Assembly: GCF_000300975.2 (NCBI RefSeq)
Contig: NZ_AEEC02000030.1
Coordinates: 1 to 62,866 of the forward strand
From: Herbaspirillum frisingense GSF30
GTDB taxonomy: Bacteria > Pseudomonadota > Gammaproteobacteria > Burkholderiales > Burkholderiaceae_D
DNA: 62,866 bases
Direction: 5' to 3'
Translations under genes and position numbers: made by a program
Notes under the pieces: model-generated
Databases searched by the model: none
What the model was told of the DNA's origin: nothing
The model's input: the letters and a program-made list of their open reading frames with translations, nothing else
Part shown: piece after piece, positions 1 through 9,130 of the stretch
Numbering within the stretch: the first letter of the stretch is position 1
Layout of the letters: every line of letters begins with the position of its first letter

Positions 1-1
1 G

Positions 2-472
2 CCCAGCGGCCAGAGCGCGACCGTCAAGGACATCCAGACCCTGGATGGTTCCCTGGAGTCGGCCACGGCCGGCCAGTCGGTGACCATCCTGCTGGACGAA
101 TATCTGGACATCTCGCGCGGCGACCTGCTGGCCGCCGCCGCCCAGCCCTCGACCATCCTCAAGACCGTCAACGCCGACGTCTGCTGGCTCTCCGAGGAAC
201 CGCTGGACCTGCGCCGCAAGTACTGGCTCAAGCACACCACCAAGCAGGTGGCTGCACGGGTGGCCAAAGTCGATACGCTCCTGGACATCAATACCCAGGA
301 ACGCCGCCCGGCCGAGACCCTGAAGCTCAACGACATCGCCCGCATCAGCGTCAACGTGCAGCAGCCCATCGCCGCCGATGCCTACCAGGATATCCGCGCC
401 ACCGGCGCCTTCATCCTGATCGACGAAGTGAGCCACCAGACGGTCGCCGCTGGTATGATTCGGATCGACTGA
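2..472 (+). CDS. cysN: Sulfate adenylyltransferase subunit 1 (CysN), C-terminal part
   Basis: The 5' end lies outside the window, leaving about 156 C-terminal residues. CysN is the GTPase subunit that drives ATP sulfurylase (CysD) to make adenylylsulfate in assimilatory sulfate reduction. The visible part is the beta-barrel region after the GTPase domain: a VKDIQTLDG-type strand, the hallmark DISRGDLL segment, and the WLSEEPLDLRRKYWLKH stretch typical of CysN C-termini. The next gene, cobA, starts 38 nt downstream and makes the siroheme precursor for sulfite reductase, so cotranscription is likely. The GTP-binding motifs cannot be checked here. Confidence 0.95.
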   Translation, partial: PSGQSATVKDIQTLDGSLESATAGQSVTILLDEYLDISRGDLLAAAAQPSTILKTVNADVCWLSEEPLDLRRKYWLKHTTKQVAARVAKVDTLLDINTQERRPAETLKLNDIARISVNVQQPIAADAYQDIRATGAFILIDEVSHQTVAAGMIRID

Positions 473-510
473 ATTTCCTTCGATCCGCAATCGTACCTTG
501 TACCAAGGCC

Positions 511-1272
511 ATGGCCACCGAACAGGCAGCAAACCCATCCTCTTCCGACACTCCCGCACCCAGCCCGGACCATCCGGGCCAGGTGTGGCTGATCGGCTCC
601 GGCCCCGGTGCGGCTGACCTCTTGACGGTGCGCGCCGCGCGCCTGCTGGCGCAGGCCGACATCGTGCTGCACGACGCCCTGGTCACCGAAGAAATCCTGG
701 CCCTCTGTCCGCAGGCGGTGCAGGTGTCGGTGGGCAAGCGCAGTGGCCAGCGCTCCACCGCCCAGCCGGTCATCAACCAGAAACTGGTGGAAGCCGCCCA
801 GCAATACCGCCGCGTGGTGCGTCTCAAGGGTGGGGACCCCATGCTCTTCGGCCGCGCCGACGAGGAAATGCGGGCCCTGGAAGAACACCATATCCCCTAC
901 GAGATCGTCCCCGGCATCACCGCCGCCCTGGCCGCCGCCTCGGCCGCCAAGCGCCCGCTGACCCGGCGCGGCATCGCGCGTAGCGTGTCGCTGTTCACCT
1001 CCAGCACAGGCGTGGACGAACCGGATGAAGTGCGCATGCCCAATGGCGATACGCTGGTGCAATACATGGGCGGGCGCGAAGCCACGGCCACTGCACAGCG
1101 CCTGCTGGCACTGGGTCATGCGCCCGATACCCCGGTGGTGGTAGTGGAAAACTGCAGCCGCCCCGACCAGCACATCTACCACCTGCAACTGGCGGGCCTG
1201 GAAGCCGGGCTGCAAGCCTGCAGCGGACCGGTGCTGGTGATGATCGGCCCGGCATTGGCAGACAGGGAGTAA
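511..1272 (+). CDS. cobA: Uroporphyrinogen-III C-methyltransferase
   Basis: 253 residues, the size of a stand-alone SUMT. It methylates uroporphyrinogen III at C2 and C7 with SAM to give precorrin-2, the siroheme/cobalamin branch point. The N-terminal glycine-rich LIGSGPGAADLLTVRA signature and the RLKGGDPMLFGRA SAM-pocket motif are both intact. No CysG-type dehydrogenase/ferrochelatase domain is fused, so chelation must come from another protein; the convergent cbiX gene at 1905-2276 is a candidate. It follows cysN by 38 nt, tying siroheme supply to sulfate assimilation. The Shine-Dalgarno signal before the chosen ATG is weak (AAGG). Confidence 0.95.
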   Translation: MATEQAANPSSSDTPAPSPDHPGQVWLIGSGPGAADLLTVRAARLLAQADIVLHDALVTEEILALCPQAVQVSVGKRSGQRSTAQPVINQKLVEAAQQYRRVVRLKGGDPMLFGRADEEMRALEEHHIPYEIVPGITAALAAASAAKRPLTRRGIARSVSLFTSSTGVDEPDEVRMPNGDTLVQYMGGREATATAQRLLALGHAPDTPVVVVENCSRPDQHIYHLQLAGLEAGLQACSGPVLVMIGPALADRE

Positions 1273-1301
1273 GGAACTGCCCCCATTGATGGGCTCACCA
1301 C

Positions 1302-1404
1302 TGACCGTTCGACCTGAGTAGCGGCAACGCCGCGTATCGAAGGCGCTCCGCCTCTGCGCCTTCGATACGGCCCTGACGGGCCTACTCAGTCCGAACGGTT
1401 GTCA
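1302..1404. repeat. Long imperfect palindrome (REP/BIME-like element)
   Basis: An inner perfect 14-bp stem (1333-1346 with 1356-1369, loop of 9) lies inside an outer imperfect stem (about 1304-1321 with 1382-1399, 16 of 18 bases complementary). The core words CGTATCGAAGG and CTGAGTAG resemble interspersed intergenic palindromes of Burkholderiales genomes (recollection, not searched). It sits between cobA and csaA and could also act as a bidirectional terminator. Confidence 0.7.
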
Positions 1405-1439
1405 GCCTGATTTACTACCGTTGCTGAGATCACTGTCCT

Positions 1440-1811
1440 ATGCACCTCCTGCACGACACCAATGCCCCCGCCGCCGATGCCATCGATTTCGATGCTTTCC
1501 TGAAGGTCGATATCCGCATCGGCACCATCGTCTCGGCCGACGCCTTCCCCGAAGCCCGCAAGCCGGCCTTCAAGCTGAAGATCGACTTCGGCCCCGGCAT
1601 CGGCGTGCGCCAGAGCAGCGCCCAGATCACCACGCATTACACGCTGGACCAGCTGGTGGGCCGGCAGGTGGCAGCGGTGGTGAATTTCCCGCCGCGCCAG
1701 ATCGGCAAGTTCATGTCCGAAGTATTGACGCTGGGCTTCCCCGATGCCCAGGGCGAGGTCGTCCTCTTCAAGCCCGACCAGGCGGTGCCGAACGGCGCGC
1801 GCCTGTTCTGA
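1440..1811 (+). CDS. csaA: CsaA-like tRNA-binding/chaperone protein
   Basis: 123 residues, a little longer than the usual 110 because of a short N-terminal extension. The protein is almost entirely one tRNA-binding (EMAP/OB) domain: FLKVDIRIGTIV, then FPEARKPAFKLKIDFG, SSAQIT, VVNFPPRQIGKFMSE and VPNGARL, all hallmarks of the CsaA family. In Bacillus CsaA has chaperone and export-related activity; the betaproteobacterial role is less defined. It follows the palindrome at 1302-1404 and ends in a strong terminator shared with convergent cbiX. Confidence 0.92.
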   Translation: MHLLHDTNAPAADAIDFDAFLKVDIRIGTIVSADAFPEARKPAFKLKIDFGPGIGVRQSSAQITTHYTLDQLVGRQVAAVVNFPPRQIGKFMSEVLTLGFPDAQGEVVLFKPDQAVPNGARLF

Positions 1812-1838
1812 CCCAGCCACCGCCAAATCAGCTGCCCC

Positions 1839-1881
1839 AAAAGAAGATGGCCCGTTCATTCAGGACGGGCCATCTTCTTTT
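1839..1881. terminator. Bidirectional terminator between csaA and cbiX
   Basis: A perfect 17-bp inverted repeat (1839-1855 with 1865-1881), 9-nt loop, flanked by A- and T-tracts on the two sides, so it can serve both convergent genes. Confidence 0.9.
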
Positions 1882-1904
1882 GTACTGCCAGGGGCGCGAA
1901 CTGC

Positions 1905-2276
1905 TCAGCTCTGCAAGGTCCCGATGCAATAGGCGGCAATCGCCTGCAACACGGCCTCATCCTCGCCCACTGCCGGCACGGTGCGAATCTCCACCTCCGG
2001 ATGCGCCTGGCGCAACTGCTCCAGCAATTGCGGCAAGTCGCGCCTTACATGGCCACCCTGCCCCAGGAATACCGGAATCACCGTCACGCGCCGGCTGCCG
2101 GCCGCCACCTGCTGCGCCACCACGGTGGGCAGGTCGGGCTGCATCAGTTCAAGGAAGGCCAGCTCCACGCCGACAGCCGGCATGGCGGCGCGGGTCAGCG
2201 CGCGCAGACGTTCGAAGGGTGCGGCCCAGGCCGGGTCGCGGGCGCCATGGGCGAAGAGGATCAGGCTTTCTTGCAT
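1905..2276 (-). CDS. cbiX: Sirohydrochlorin chelatase, CbiX family (short form)
   Basis: 123 residues, the length of a small single-domain CbiX rather than the double-domain enzyme. Family features are the N-terminal LILFAHGARDPAW segment with the metal-binding His, AFLELMQPDLP, and the VIPVFLGQGGHVRRDLP motif with the second His. The family inserts Co2+ or Fe2+ (SirB) into sirohydrochlorin. Since CobA here lacks a chelatase domain and neighbours cysN, iron insertion for siroheme is the likely job, though cobalt cannot be excluded. It is convergent with csaA and 48 nt downstream of lptG on the same strand. Confidence 0.92.
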   Translation of the reverse strand: MQESLILFAHGARDPAWAAPFERLRALTRAAMPAVGVELAFLELMQPDLPTVVAQQVAAGSRRVTVIPVFLGQGGHVRRDLPQLLEQLRQAHPEVEIRTVPAVGEDEAVLQAIAAYCIGTLQS

Positions 2277-2324
2277 AAGGACGTCGGTTCAGGTTGGGAC
2301 AGGATCAGCTGGGTTCAACTGAGA

Positions 2325-3455
2325 TCAGGTGCGTTCCACCCACCACAGGGCGCCGATCGCCAGCGCCATGAACAGCAGACTGGGGAGCGCCGCCGTGACG
2401 AAGGCCGGCCAGGTATTGAGCAGGCCCAGGTGCGAAAAGAGGCTGTTGATCAACTGGAAGCATACCCCGATCATGATGCCGGTGAAGATCTTCAGGCTCA
2501 CGCCACCGGCGCGGAAATGCAGATAGGCGAAGGGCAGCGCCAGCGCCATCATCACGAAGATGGACAGCGGGTAGACGATCTTCTTCCAGAAGGCGATTTC
2601 ATAGCGGTCGGTGCGCTGGTTGTTGGCTTCCAGGTGCTTGGTGTAGGCCAGCAGGTCATAGGCCGACATGCGGTCCGGGTCGGCGAACAGCACCGACAGG
2701 ATTTCCGGCGTCACCTCCGAGACCAGCTTCATCTGCGCCGTCTTCACGGTCTTGACCGGCTCGGTGATCTTGCGGTCACGGCCGCCGGTGAAATCGGATT
2801 GCACCACCTCATTGAGCACCCACTGGTGATTGCCCTCGTACAGGCCGGACTTGGCGGTGATCATGCGGGCCATGTGGAAGTCGGTATCAAGCTCGTAGAG
2901 CTTGACGCCCTCAATGCGGCCATCGGGCTGCACGGTCTGGATGTTGATGAAGCGGCTGCCGGTCACATTGCCTTCCAGGCCCTTGTCCTTGATCACGTCC
3001 TTGGCCCACATGCCCGAGCGGAACTGCGAGGACATCGACGCCCCCTGCGCCTGCAACTTGAGCTTCTCGGCCCACTCGCTGGCCTTGGGCGCAATCAGCT
3101 CGCCGAAGACGATGGTCAGCACCGCAAAACCGACGCCGATGCGCAGCAGCACCTTGGCCGCCATGCCGGTGGACATGCTGGAGACCCGCATGATGGTGAA
3201 TTCGGAGCGCGCCGCCAGTTGCGACAAGGTATAGATGGTGCCGATCAGCACGGCCGTGGGCATCAGTTCATAGACGTTGCCGGGCAAGCCCATGAGCACG
3301 TAGAACACCGCCTCCTGCAGCTTGTAGCCATTGCGGCCGACCTGCTCCAGCTGGCCCATCATTTCGAAGAAGGCGAACAGCGCCAGGAAGGCCGCCAGGG
3401 CGAACAGCACCGAGCGCGTGATCTCGGAGGTGAAGTAACGTTGGATGACTCTCAT
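2325..3455 (-). CDS. lptG: LPS export ABC transporter permease LptG
   Basis: 376 residues. LptG is one of the two inner-membrane permeases of LptB2FG, which extracts lipopolysaccharide and feeds it to the LptC-A-D bridge. The N-terminus has the family's basic start (RVIQRYFTSEI) then transmembrane helix 1; a periplasmic beta-jellyroll occupies roughly residues 100-265, and C-terminal helices include the YPLSIFVMMALALPFAY segment. Its ATG follows the lptF stop by one nucleotide (TGA-G-ATG), showing tight coupling. Confidence 0.96.
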   Translation of the reverse strand: MRVIQRYFTSEITRSVLFALAAFLALFAFFEMMGQLEQVGRNGYKLQEAVFYVLMGLPGNVYELMPTAVLIGTIYTLSQLAARSEFTIMRVSSMSTGMAAKVLLRIGVGFAVLTIVFGELIAPKASEWAEKLKLQAQGASMSSQFRSGMWAKDVIKDKGLEGNVTGSRFINIQTVQPDGRIEGVKLYELDTDFHMARMITAKSGLYEGNHQWVLNEVVQSDFTGGRDRKITEPVKTVKTAQMKLVSEVTPEILSVLFADPDRMSAYDLLAYTKHLEANNQRTDRYEIAFWKKIVYPLSIFVMMALALPFAYLHFRAGGVSLKIFTGIMIGVCFQLINSLFSHLGLLNTWPAFVTAALPSLLFMALAIGALWWVERT

Positions 3456-3456
3456 C

Positions 3457-4587
3457 TCAGGCCTCGCGCTGGAACGTCATGGCGCGGCGTATACGGCTCC
3501 ACAACCGGGATGGGTGATAGGGGTGGTTGATGTTGAGTCGCAGCACGAACATGCCCACGATCAGTGCCGCCACGATCACGTGCACCGGCCACCAGGCCAT
3601 CATGAAACTGGTGCGCTGCTGCGCCACCGAGGCCTGGAACACGCTCACCGTATTGCTGTACACCACGAACAGCAGCAACGCCACCAGCAGCCCCAGGGAA
3701 CGGCCGGCACGCGGGTTCACGAAGGACAGCGGAATGGCCAGCAGCATCAGGGCCAGTGCCATCAGCGGCAAGGCGATGCGCCACAGCAGTTCGCCGCGCG
3801 CATAGCCGTCGCTCTTGGCTACCAGTTCCCCCATCTGCAGCGCCCGCGCCGAACGCTCACCGGCAGCCGCCTGCGACTGGTTGCCGATCAGCAGGCCATA
3901 GCGTTCGAAGTCGACGATCTGGAAATCCGGCAGGCTGGGAGAACCGTCATAACGGCGGCCCTTGTTCATGACCACGAACTTCTCGCCATCGGGATCGATG
4001 ACGGTCTCACCTTCCTTGGCCACCACCACGCTGTTCTTGCCGTCGGCATTGATGGTGTTGACGAAGATGTTGCGCACCTTGGAGGCATCGCCGGAAATGC
4101 CTTCGACGAAGAAGATGCGGTTGGCCGCGGCCGATTCCTGGAACTTGCCGGGGGAGACGCGGGCGATGTCCTCGCGCTGCTCGAAGCGGCTGCGGTATTC
4201 GCTGCTCTGTTCATTGGCCCAGGGCGTGACCACGAAGGACAGCGTCGCCACCAGGGCCACGATGGGCCAGCCGAATTTCAGTATCGGCACGATCCAGCGC
4301 GTGAGCGACAGACCGCAGGCGAACCAGACCACGATCTCGGAATCCTGGTAGCTGCGCGTCATCACCAGCAAGACCGAGATGAAGCCGGTCAGGATGAGGA
4401 TGATGGGCATGTAATTCAGGGACTGGAAGCCGATCAGGGCGATCACGTCCTGCGAAGCCACCTGGCCGCCGGCCGCCTGGCCGAGGATCTTGATCAGCAT
4501 CACGGTCAGCGTGATGGTAAACAGCGTCGTGAAGACCCCACCTGCGGTGCTGGTCAGTTCGCGACGCAGAGCGCGCTGGAAAATCAT
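3457..4587 (-). CDS. lptF: LPS export ABC transporter permease LptF
   Basis: 376 residues, first gene of lptFG. It begins with the family-typical MIFQRALRRELTSTAGGVF, has three N-terminal membrane segments, a periplasmic domain (about 110-260, including the RIFFVEGISGD strand) and C-terminal helices. It partners LptG at 2325-3455 and LptB elsewhere. The gene is divergent from pepA, the order seen in many proteobacteria; the 154-bp gap holds both promoters. Confidence 0.96.
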   Translation of the reverse strand: MIFQRALRRELTSTAGGVFTTLFTITLTVMLIKILGQAAGGQVASQDVIALIGFQSLNYMPIILILTGFISVLLVMTRSYQDSEIVVWFACGLSLTRWIVPILKFGWPIVALVATLSFVVTPWANEQSSEYRSRFEQREDIARVSPGKFQESAAANRIFFVEGISGDASKVRNIFVNTINADGKNSVVVAKEGETVIDPDGEKFVVMNKGRRYDGSPSLPDFQIVDFERYGLLIGNQSQAAAGERSARALQMGELVAKSDGYARGELLWRIALPLMALALMLLAIPLSFVNPRAGRSLGLLVALLLFVVYSNTVSVFQASVAQQRTSFMMAWWPVHVIVAALIVGMFVLRLNINHPYHPSRLWSRIRRAMTFQREA

Positions 4588-4706
4588 GGGAATGCTGGAA
4601 TTGTCTCTGGTATCGGGGTCAATGAATCGGTGGCCTGGCCCTGCGACGCATCCGGCACTGGCCGGGCTGGCGCGAACTCACGCGCGCGTGGCGTCGAAAT
4701 GGGCTC

Positions 4707-4712
4707 TATAAT
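4707..4712 (+). promoter_or_regulatory. Consensus -10 hexamer ahead of pepA
   Basis: A perfect TATAAT lies 30 nt upstream of the pepA ATG, but no good -35 box is seen 16-18 nt before it. A perfect 12-bp palindrome, CACGCGCGCGTG (4679-4690), occupies that position and could bind an activator. Confidence 0.5.
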
Positions 4713-4741
4713 TGCCAGGTAATTCATACAAAGGACGAACG

Positions 4742-6262
4742 ATGGACTTTAGCACAAAAACATTGGACGCAAAAAACGCCGTGACCGCCGTCAAGACCGG
4801 CGCGCTGGTCGTTGGCATCTATGAAAACCGCAAGCTGTCCAAGGCAGCCGGGGCGCTGGACAAGCTGGGCGCGATCAGCGCCGCGCTGAAGTCGGGCGAC
4901 ATTTCCGGCAAGCCGGGCTCGACCCTGCTGCTGCGCGGCGTCACCGGCATCGCCGCCGAACGCATCGTGCTGCTGGGCCTGGGCGCCGAGGAAGAGATCG
5001 CCGACAAGAGCTTTGCCGCTGCCAGCGCCGGCCTAGTGCGCTGCCTGGCCACCCTGGGCTGCGACGACGCCGCCCTGGCCCTACCCTTCGATGGCATCAA
5101 GGGCCGCGACCTGGCCTGGGCCATTCGCAACGTGGTACTGGCCGGCCGCGATGCGATCTATCGTTCCGACACCCTGAAGAGCAAGAAGGACCCCGCTCCC
5201 ACCGGCGTCAAGAAGATCACCCTGCTGGTGAACGCCGCCGACGGCGTGACCGCCAAGGCCGCCCTGGGCGAAGCCGTGGCCCTGGCCAACGGCATGGCGC
5301 TGACCAAGGAACTGGGCAACCTGCCCGGCAACGTCTGCACCCCGACCTACCTGGCCAATACCGCCAAGAAGCTGGCCAAGGAATTCAAGCTGGGCGTGGA
5401 AGTGCTGGACCGCAAGCAGCTGGAAGCCCTCAAGATGGGCAGCTTCCTGTCGGTCACCAACGGCAGCGACCAGCCGCCCAAGTTCATCGTATTGAAGCAC
5501 CTGGGCGGCAAGTCCAAGGACGCCCCGGTAGTGCTGGTGGGCAAGGGCATCACCTTCGACACCGGCGGCATTTCGCTCAAGCCGGGCCTGAACATGGACG
5601 AGATGAAGTACGACATGTGCGGCGCCGCCTCCGTACTGGGAACCTTCCGCACCATCGCCGAACTGGGCCTGAAGCTCAATGTCATCGGCGTCATCCCGAC
5701 CTGCGAAAACATGCCCTCCGGCCGCGCTACCAAGCCGGGCGACATCGTCACCTCGATGTCCGGCCAGACCATTGAAGTGCTCAACACCGACGCCGAAGGC
5801 CGCCTGATCCTGTGCGACGCCCTGACCTACGTGGAACGCTTCAAGCCGGCCGCCGTGATCGACATCGCCACCCTGACCGGTGCCTGCGTGGTCGCCCTGG
5901 GCCATCACAACACGGGCCTGTTCACCCGTGAAGACGAGGCCCACGACCAGCTGGCCAACGGCCTGCTGGCCGCCGGCCGCGACAGCGGCGACACCGCCTG
6001 GCGCATGCCGATCCAGGACGTCTACCAGGAGCAGTTGAAGTCCAACTTCGCCGATATCGCCAACATCGGCGGCCAGCCCGCCGGCAGCGTCACCGCCGCC
6101 TGCTTCCTGGAGCGCTTCACCCGCAAGTACACCTGGGCGCACCTGGACATCGCCGGCACCGCCTGGAAGAGCGGCGCCGCCAAGGGCGCCACCGGCCGCC
6201 CGGTGCCGCTGCTGACCACCTGGCTGCTCGGCCAGGCGCGCGCCCGCTCGGCACGCGGCTGA
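4742..6262 (+). CDS. pepA: Leucyl aminopeptidase (cytosol aminopeptidase, M17)
   Basis: 506 residues. M17 enzymes form hexamers with two metal ions per active site and remove N-terminal residues; in enterobacteria PepA also binds DNA. The start is set at the ATG after AAAGGA at 4730-4735, giving [14 protein letters not shown], rather than an in-frame ATG 30 nt upstream. The C-terminal catalytic half carries [11 protein letters not shown] with the metal-binding and catalytic Lys/Asp, and the signature NTDAEGRL at residues 348-355. Divergent from lptF. Confidence 0.97.
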   Translation: MDFSTKTLDAKNAVTAVKTGALVVGIYENRKLSKAAGALDKLGAISAALKSGDISGKPGSTLLLRGVTGIAAERIVLLGLGAEEEIADKSFAAASAGLVRCLATLGCDDAALALPFDGIKGRDLAWAIRNVVLAGRDAIYRSDTLKSKKDPAPTGVKKITLLVNAADGVTAKAALGEAVALANGMALTKELGNLPGNVCTPTYLANTAKKLAKEFKLGVEVLDRKQLEALKMGSFLSVTNGSDQPPKFIVLKHLGGKSKDAPVVLVGKGITFDTGGISLKPGLNMDEMKYDMCGAASVLGTFRTIAELGLKLNVIGVIPTCENMPSGRATKPGDIVTSMSGQTIEVLNTDAEGRLILCDALTYVERFKPAAVIDIATLTGACVVALGHHNTGLFTREDEAHDQLANGLLAAGRDSGDTAWRMPIQDVYQEQLKSNFADIANIGGQPAGSVTAACFLERFTRKYTWAHLDIAGTAWKSGAAKGATGRPVPLLTTWLLGQARARSARG

Positions 6263-6328
6263 GGCACACCGCTCAGGCAGGGCCAGGGCAGGAGCTGGCC
6301 CCTGCCCGCGCAGCAACCGCAGTACCCG

Positions 6329-6354
6329 CCACCGCGCAAGCGGTGGTTTTTTTT
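6329..6354 (+). terminator. Intrinsic terminator after pepA
   Basis: 7-bp GC-rich stem CCACCGC/GCGGTGG with a GCAA loop, followed by eight T residues. Confidence 0.9.
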
Positions 6355-6530
6355 CGTCCCCGCATCGCGAATTGCCACCTGGCAAGATCCAGGCAGGTGC
6401 CCGACCGCCAGCAAGCAAAGCGCTTCCCGTCTAGACTGTTGATCCATTTCCGGAACGCTGCCGATCCGCCGTGGTCGGTAACAGGGTCGACCACTGTCGC
6501 CCCCTTCAATGCCAACAAGAAAGGAACAGC

Positions 6531-7655
6531 ATGACCAACGCCAATACCAGTGCCAATGCCAACGTCCACGCCAGCAGTGACCTCTTCAAGCCCATGCAGC
6601 TGGGCGCGGTGCAACTACAGAACCGCATCGTCATGGCCCCGCTCACACGCAGCCGCGCCCAGGCTGGCGATGTCCCCACGCCACTGGCGGCCGAATACTA
6701 CGCCCAGCGCGCCAGCGCCGGCCTGATCATCGCCGAGGCCACGCAGATCTCGCCGCAGGGCAAGGGCTACGCCTGGACCCCTGGCATCTACGACCAGGCC
6801 CAGGTAGCCGGCTGGAAGAAGATCACCGATGCCGTGCACGCCAAGGGCGGCCGCATCTTCCTGCAGCTGTGGCACGTGGGCCGCATCTCCCATCCCGACC
6901 TGCAACCGGGCCATGCCCTGCCGGTAGCCCCCTCGGCCGTCAAGCCCGAAGGCAATGCCTTCACCGAAACCGGCTTCAAGCCCTTCGTCGAACCGCGCGC
7001 GCTGGAACTCTCCGAATTGCCCGCCCTCGTCGAGCAATACAAGACCGCCGCCCAGCTCGCCATCCAGGCCGGCTTTGATGGCGTGGAAATCCACGCGGCC
7101 AACGGCTACCTGCTGGACCAGTTCCTGCGCGACAAGACCAACCAGCGTACCGACGCCTATGGCGGCAGCATCGAAAACCGCGCCCGCCTGCTGCTGGAAG
7201 TGGTGGCCGCCGTCACCTCAGTGGTGCCCAGCGAACGCGTGGGCATCCGCCTGTCCCCGATCAGCCCGGCCAACGACATTGCCGACAGCGATCCCAAGGC
7301 CCTCTTCAGCTACGTGGTGCAGCAGCTGAACCGCTACAAGCTGGTCTACCTGCACGTGGTGGAGGGCGCGACCGGCGGCCCGCGCGAAGTGGCTGGCGGC
7401 TTCGACCTGCAGGTACTGCGCGACCTCTTCCAGGGCATCTACATCGCCAACAACGGCTATGACTTGGAAATGGCCGCCAAGGCACGCCAAGGCAACCTGG
7501 CCGACCTGGTGGCCTTCGGCCGCCCCTTCATCGCCAACCCCGACCTGGTGGAACGCTTCAAGGCCGGGGCTGCACTGGCCGACTTCAACCAGGCCACGCT
7601 GTACGGTGGCGGTGCCGAAGGCTATACGGACTACCCGCCCTTGCGAGCGTCCTGA
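6531..7655 (+). CDS. nemA: Old Yellow Enzyme family alkene reductase (NemA-like)
   Basis: 374 residues from the ATG preceded by AAAGGAA. An FMN-dependent TIM-barrel NAD(P)H oxidoreductase of the NemA/XenB class, reducing activated C=C bonds of enones and maleimides and often nitro compounds. Seen: VMAPLTRSRA at the N-terminus, LQLWHVGRISHP, the substrate-binding His/Asn region GVEIHAANGYLLDQFLRD followed by NQRTDAYGGS, and the phosphate-binding GRPFIANPDL near the C-terminus. The first 16 or so residues (an Asn/Ala-rich extension) precede the usual start. No electrophile-sensing regulator is adjacent. Confidence 0.94.
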   Translation: MTNANTSANANVHASSDLFKPMQLGAVQLQNRIVMAPLTRSRAQAGDVPTPLAAEYYAQRASAGLIIAEATQISPQGKGYAWTPGIYDQAQVAGWKKITDAVHAKGGRIFLQLWHVGRISHPDLQPGHALPVAPSAVKPEGNAFTETGFKPFVEPRALELSELPALVEQYKTAAQLAIQAGFDGVEIHAANGYLLDQFLRDKTNQRTDAYGGSIENRARLLLEVVAAVTSVVPSERVGIRLSPISPANDIADSDPKALFSYVVQQLNRYKLVYLHVVEGATGGPREVAGGFDLQVLRDLFQGIYIANNGYDLEMAAKARQGNLADLVAFGRPFIANPDLVERFKAGAALADFNQATLYGGGAEGYTDYPPLRAS

Positions 7656-7671
7656 GGCTTCGTCGCCGACG

Positions 7672-7711
7672 AAGGCTGATCAAGGCTGACGAAGGCTGAA
7701 GAAGGCTCAAC
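7672..7711 (+). repeat. Four 10-bp tandem repeats
   Basis: AAGGCTGA words start at 7672, 7682, 7692 and 7702 (the last reads AAGGCTCA), an exact 10-bp period just after the nemA stop and before the 7720 hairpin. Confidence 0.75.
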
Positions 7712-7719
7712 ACGCGCCG

Positions 7720-7750
7720 ACAATGGCCTGCCGCAATGGCAGGCCATTGT
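7720..7750 (+). terminator. Hairpin terminator after nemA
   Basis: Perfect 13-bp stem (7720-7732 with 7738-7750), 5-nt loop, followed by a T-rich stretch of repeated TCGTTGTTCA words rather than a plain T-tract. Confidence 0.75.
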
Positions 7751-7892
7751 TCGTCGTTGTTCATCGTTGTTCATTGCCACGTTGCCTCGGCTGTGGCTGA
7801 CCGGCCGCATCCAGCCAGCGCCACGGCATACAAGCCGGCGCAGCGCCCTGGCGACCGCTACAATGCCATCTGCCCCACCACCACTGCCCATC

Positions 7893-8660
7893 ATGAAAAC
7901 AATATTCGCCACCCTGACCCTGGCCTGCTGCGCCCTGCCCGCCCTGGCCCAGCAAGCCGATGCCGGCAACGGCAACGCCGATCCGCTGCAACTGCACGAC
8001 CGCATCACCGGTGACCTCGGTGCCGGCGGCTACCGGCTCGAACGCAATGGCCTCGACCGCAGTGCCCGCAACACGGTCCTGCCCTACGCCTACTTCGACT
8101 ATGGGCGCTTCTTCGCCCGGCTCGATACCTTCGGCATCAAGACCGCGCGCATGGGCTACGGCTACCTGGAACTGGCCGGACGCGTCGACCTGCAAGGCTT
8201 CGATGCCGACCGCGGCCTGCAACGTCGTTCCGATCCCATCCCGCTGGGCCTGGGCACCTACCAGGAAACCCCGTTCGGGGCCTTCTTCCTCAACGTCTTC
8301 CGTGACTTCAACAAGTCCCATGGCACCCTGGCAGAAGCCATCTATGCCGCCCAGTTCGATGTCGGACCGGTGAGCTTCTACCCGCAGCTCGGCGTCGAAT
8401 ATCGCAGCGCCAGCTACAACGATTACTTCTTCGGCGTCTCCGCCAGCGAATCTGCCGCCAGCGGCGTGCGTCAGTACCGCGCCGGCGCCTCCACCAGTCC
8501 CACCCTGGGACTGGCAGCCGATGTACCGCTCACCGGCGACTGGCACCTGAACCTGCACTGGCGTCGCAAGTGGCTCGACAACAGCGTCAGCGACAGCCCG
8601 CTGGTACGCCGCCACACCGACGACACCGCCATCGTGGCGGTGAGCTACCGCTTCAAGTAA
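7893..8660 (+). CDS. MipA/OmpV family outer-membrane protein
   Basis: 255 residues. The chosen start gives a clear Sec signal peptide, MKTIFATLTLACCALPALAQ with cleavage after the AxA; an in-frame start 126 nt upstream would bury it. The mature part alternates short hydrophobic and polar strands rich in aromatic residues and ends in VAVSYRFK, with a terminal-region Phe as in outer-membrane beta-barrels. The family includes MltA-interacting protein MipA and OmpV, implicated in cell-wall enzyme scaffolding or small-molecule passage; the role here is unknown. No clear Shine-Dalgarno sequence is visible. Confidence 0.82.
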   Translation: MKTIFATLTLACCALPALAQQADAGNGNADPLQLHDRITGDLGAGGYRLERNGLDRSARNTVLPYAYFDYGRFFARLDTFGIKTARMGYGYLELAGRVDLQGFDADRGLQRRSDPIPLGLGTYQETPFGAFFLNVFRDFNKSHGTLAEAIYAAQFDVGPVSFYPQLGVEYRSASYNDYFFGVSASESAASGVRQYRAGASTSPTLGLAADVPLTGDWHLNLHWRRKWLDNSVSDSPLVRRHTDDTAIVAVSYRFK

Positions 8661-9130
8661 TTCAAGCAATCCCTCCTTCTCTGGCTCTGCAGGATCGCGA
8701 CAAGCACTGCAGAGCTTGCCTCAACGGATGAGCTTCATCGAGCTCATCCGCATCGACAAGTCAGATTTCCTGACGCATTTCCACCGCAAATTTCCAGCCC
8801 ACGGGAACGCCTTGGTGCTCGAGAAAAACTTAGTTTCCGCATCCAAACAAATCCGCACGGAAATTTAAGCTCATCGTCGGAAACCCTTTACCAGTGGGAC
8901 TTCCAGGAATCCTACAGCGCAACACCGGTTACCGGTAAAACGTAATATTTAGTTGTAATAGTTAGTAATTTTCCATTATTCTCTGCACGTCCCGTCGAAC
9001 AAAAATCACAAACTGGGACGCCCCCGCGTCGACCTCGCCAACATCAACAATAAAACCCGTCGACGTAAAAAATCCCCCTTGCAGTGCTTTCAAAATCAAC
9101 CAATCAATCGAACCCGAAAGAGGTATCCCA
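8661..9130. other. 470-bp AT-richer intergenic region
   Basis: No gene is supported. Hairpins are seen at 8685-8716 (GCTCTGCAG/CTGCAGAGC) and 8728-8749 (GATGAGCT/AGCTCATC), the first possibly ending the upstream transcript. From about 8770 the sequence is clearly AT-richer than its surroundings, notably 8930-8990, and probably holds the promoter and a long leader of the PEP-CTERM gene. Confidence 0.6.

Noticed and set aside
2001..3530. 509-codon plus-strand frame opposite cbiX and lptG
   Set aside because: No start context or domain; the minus-strand genes are unambiguous.
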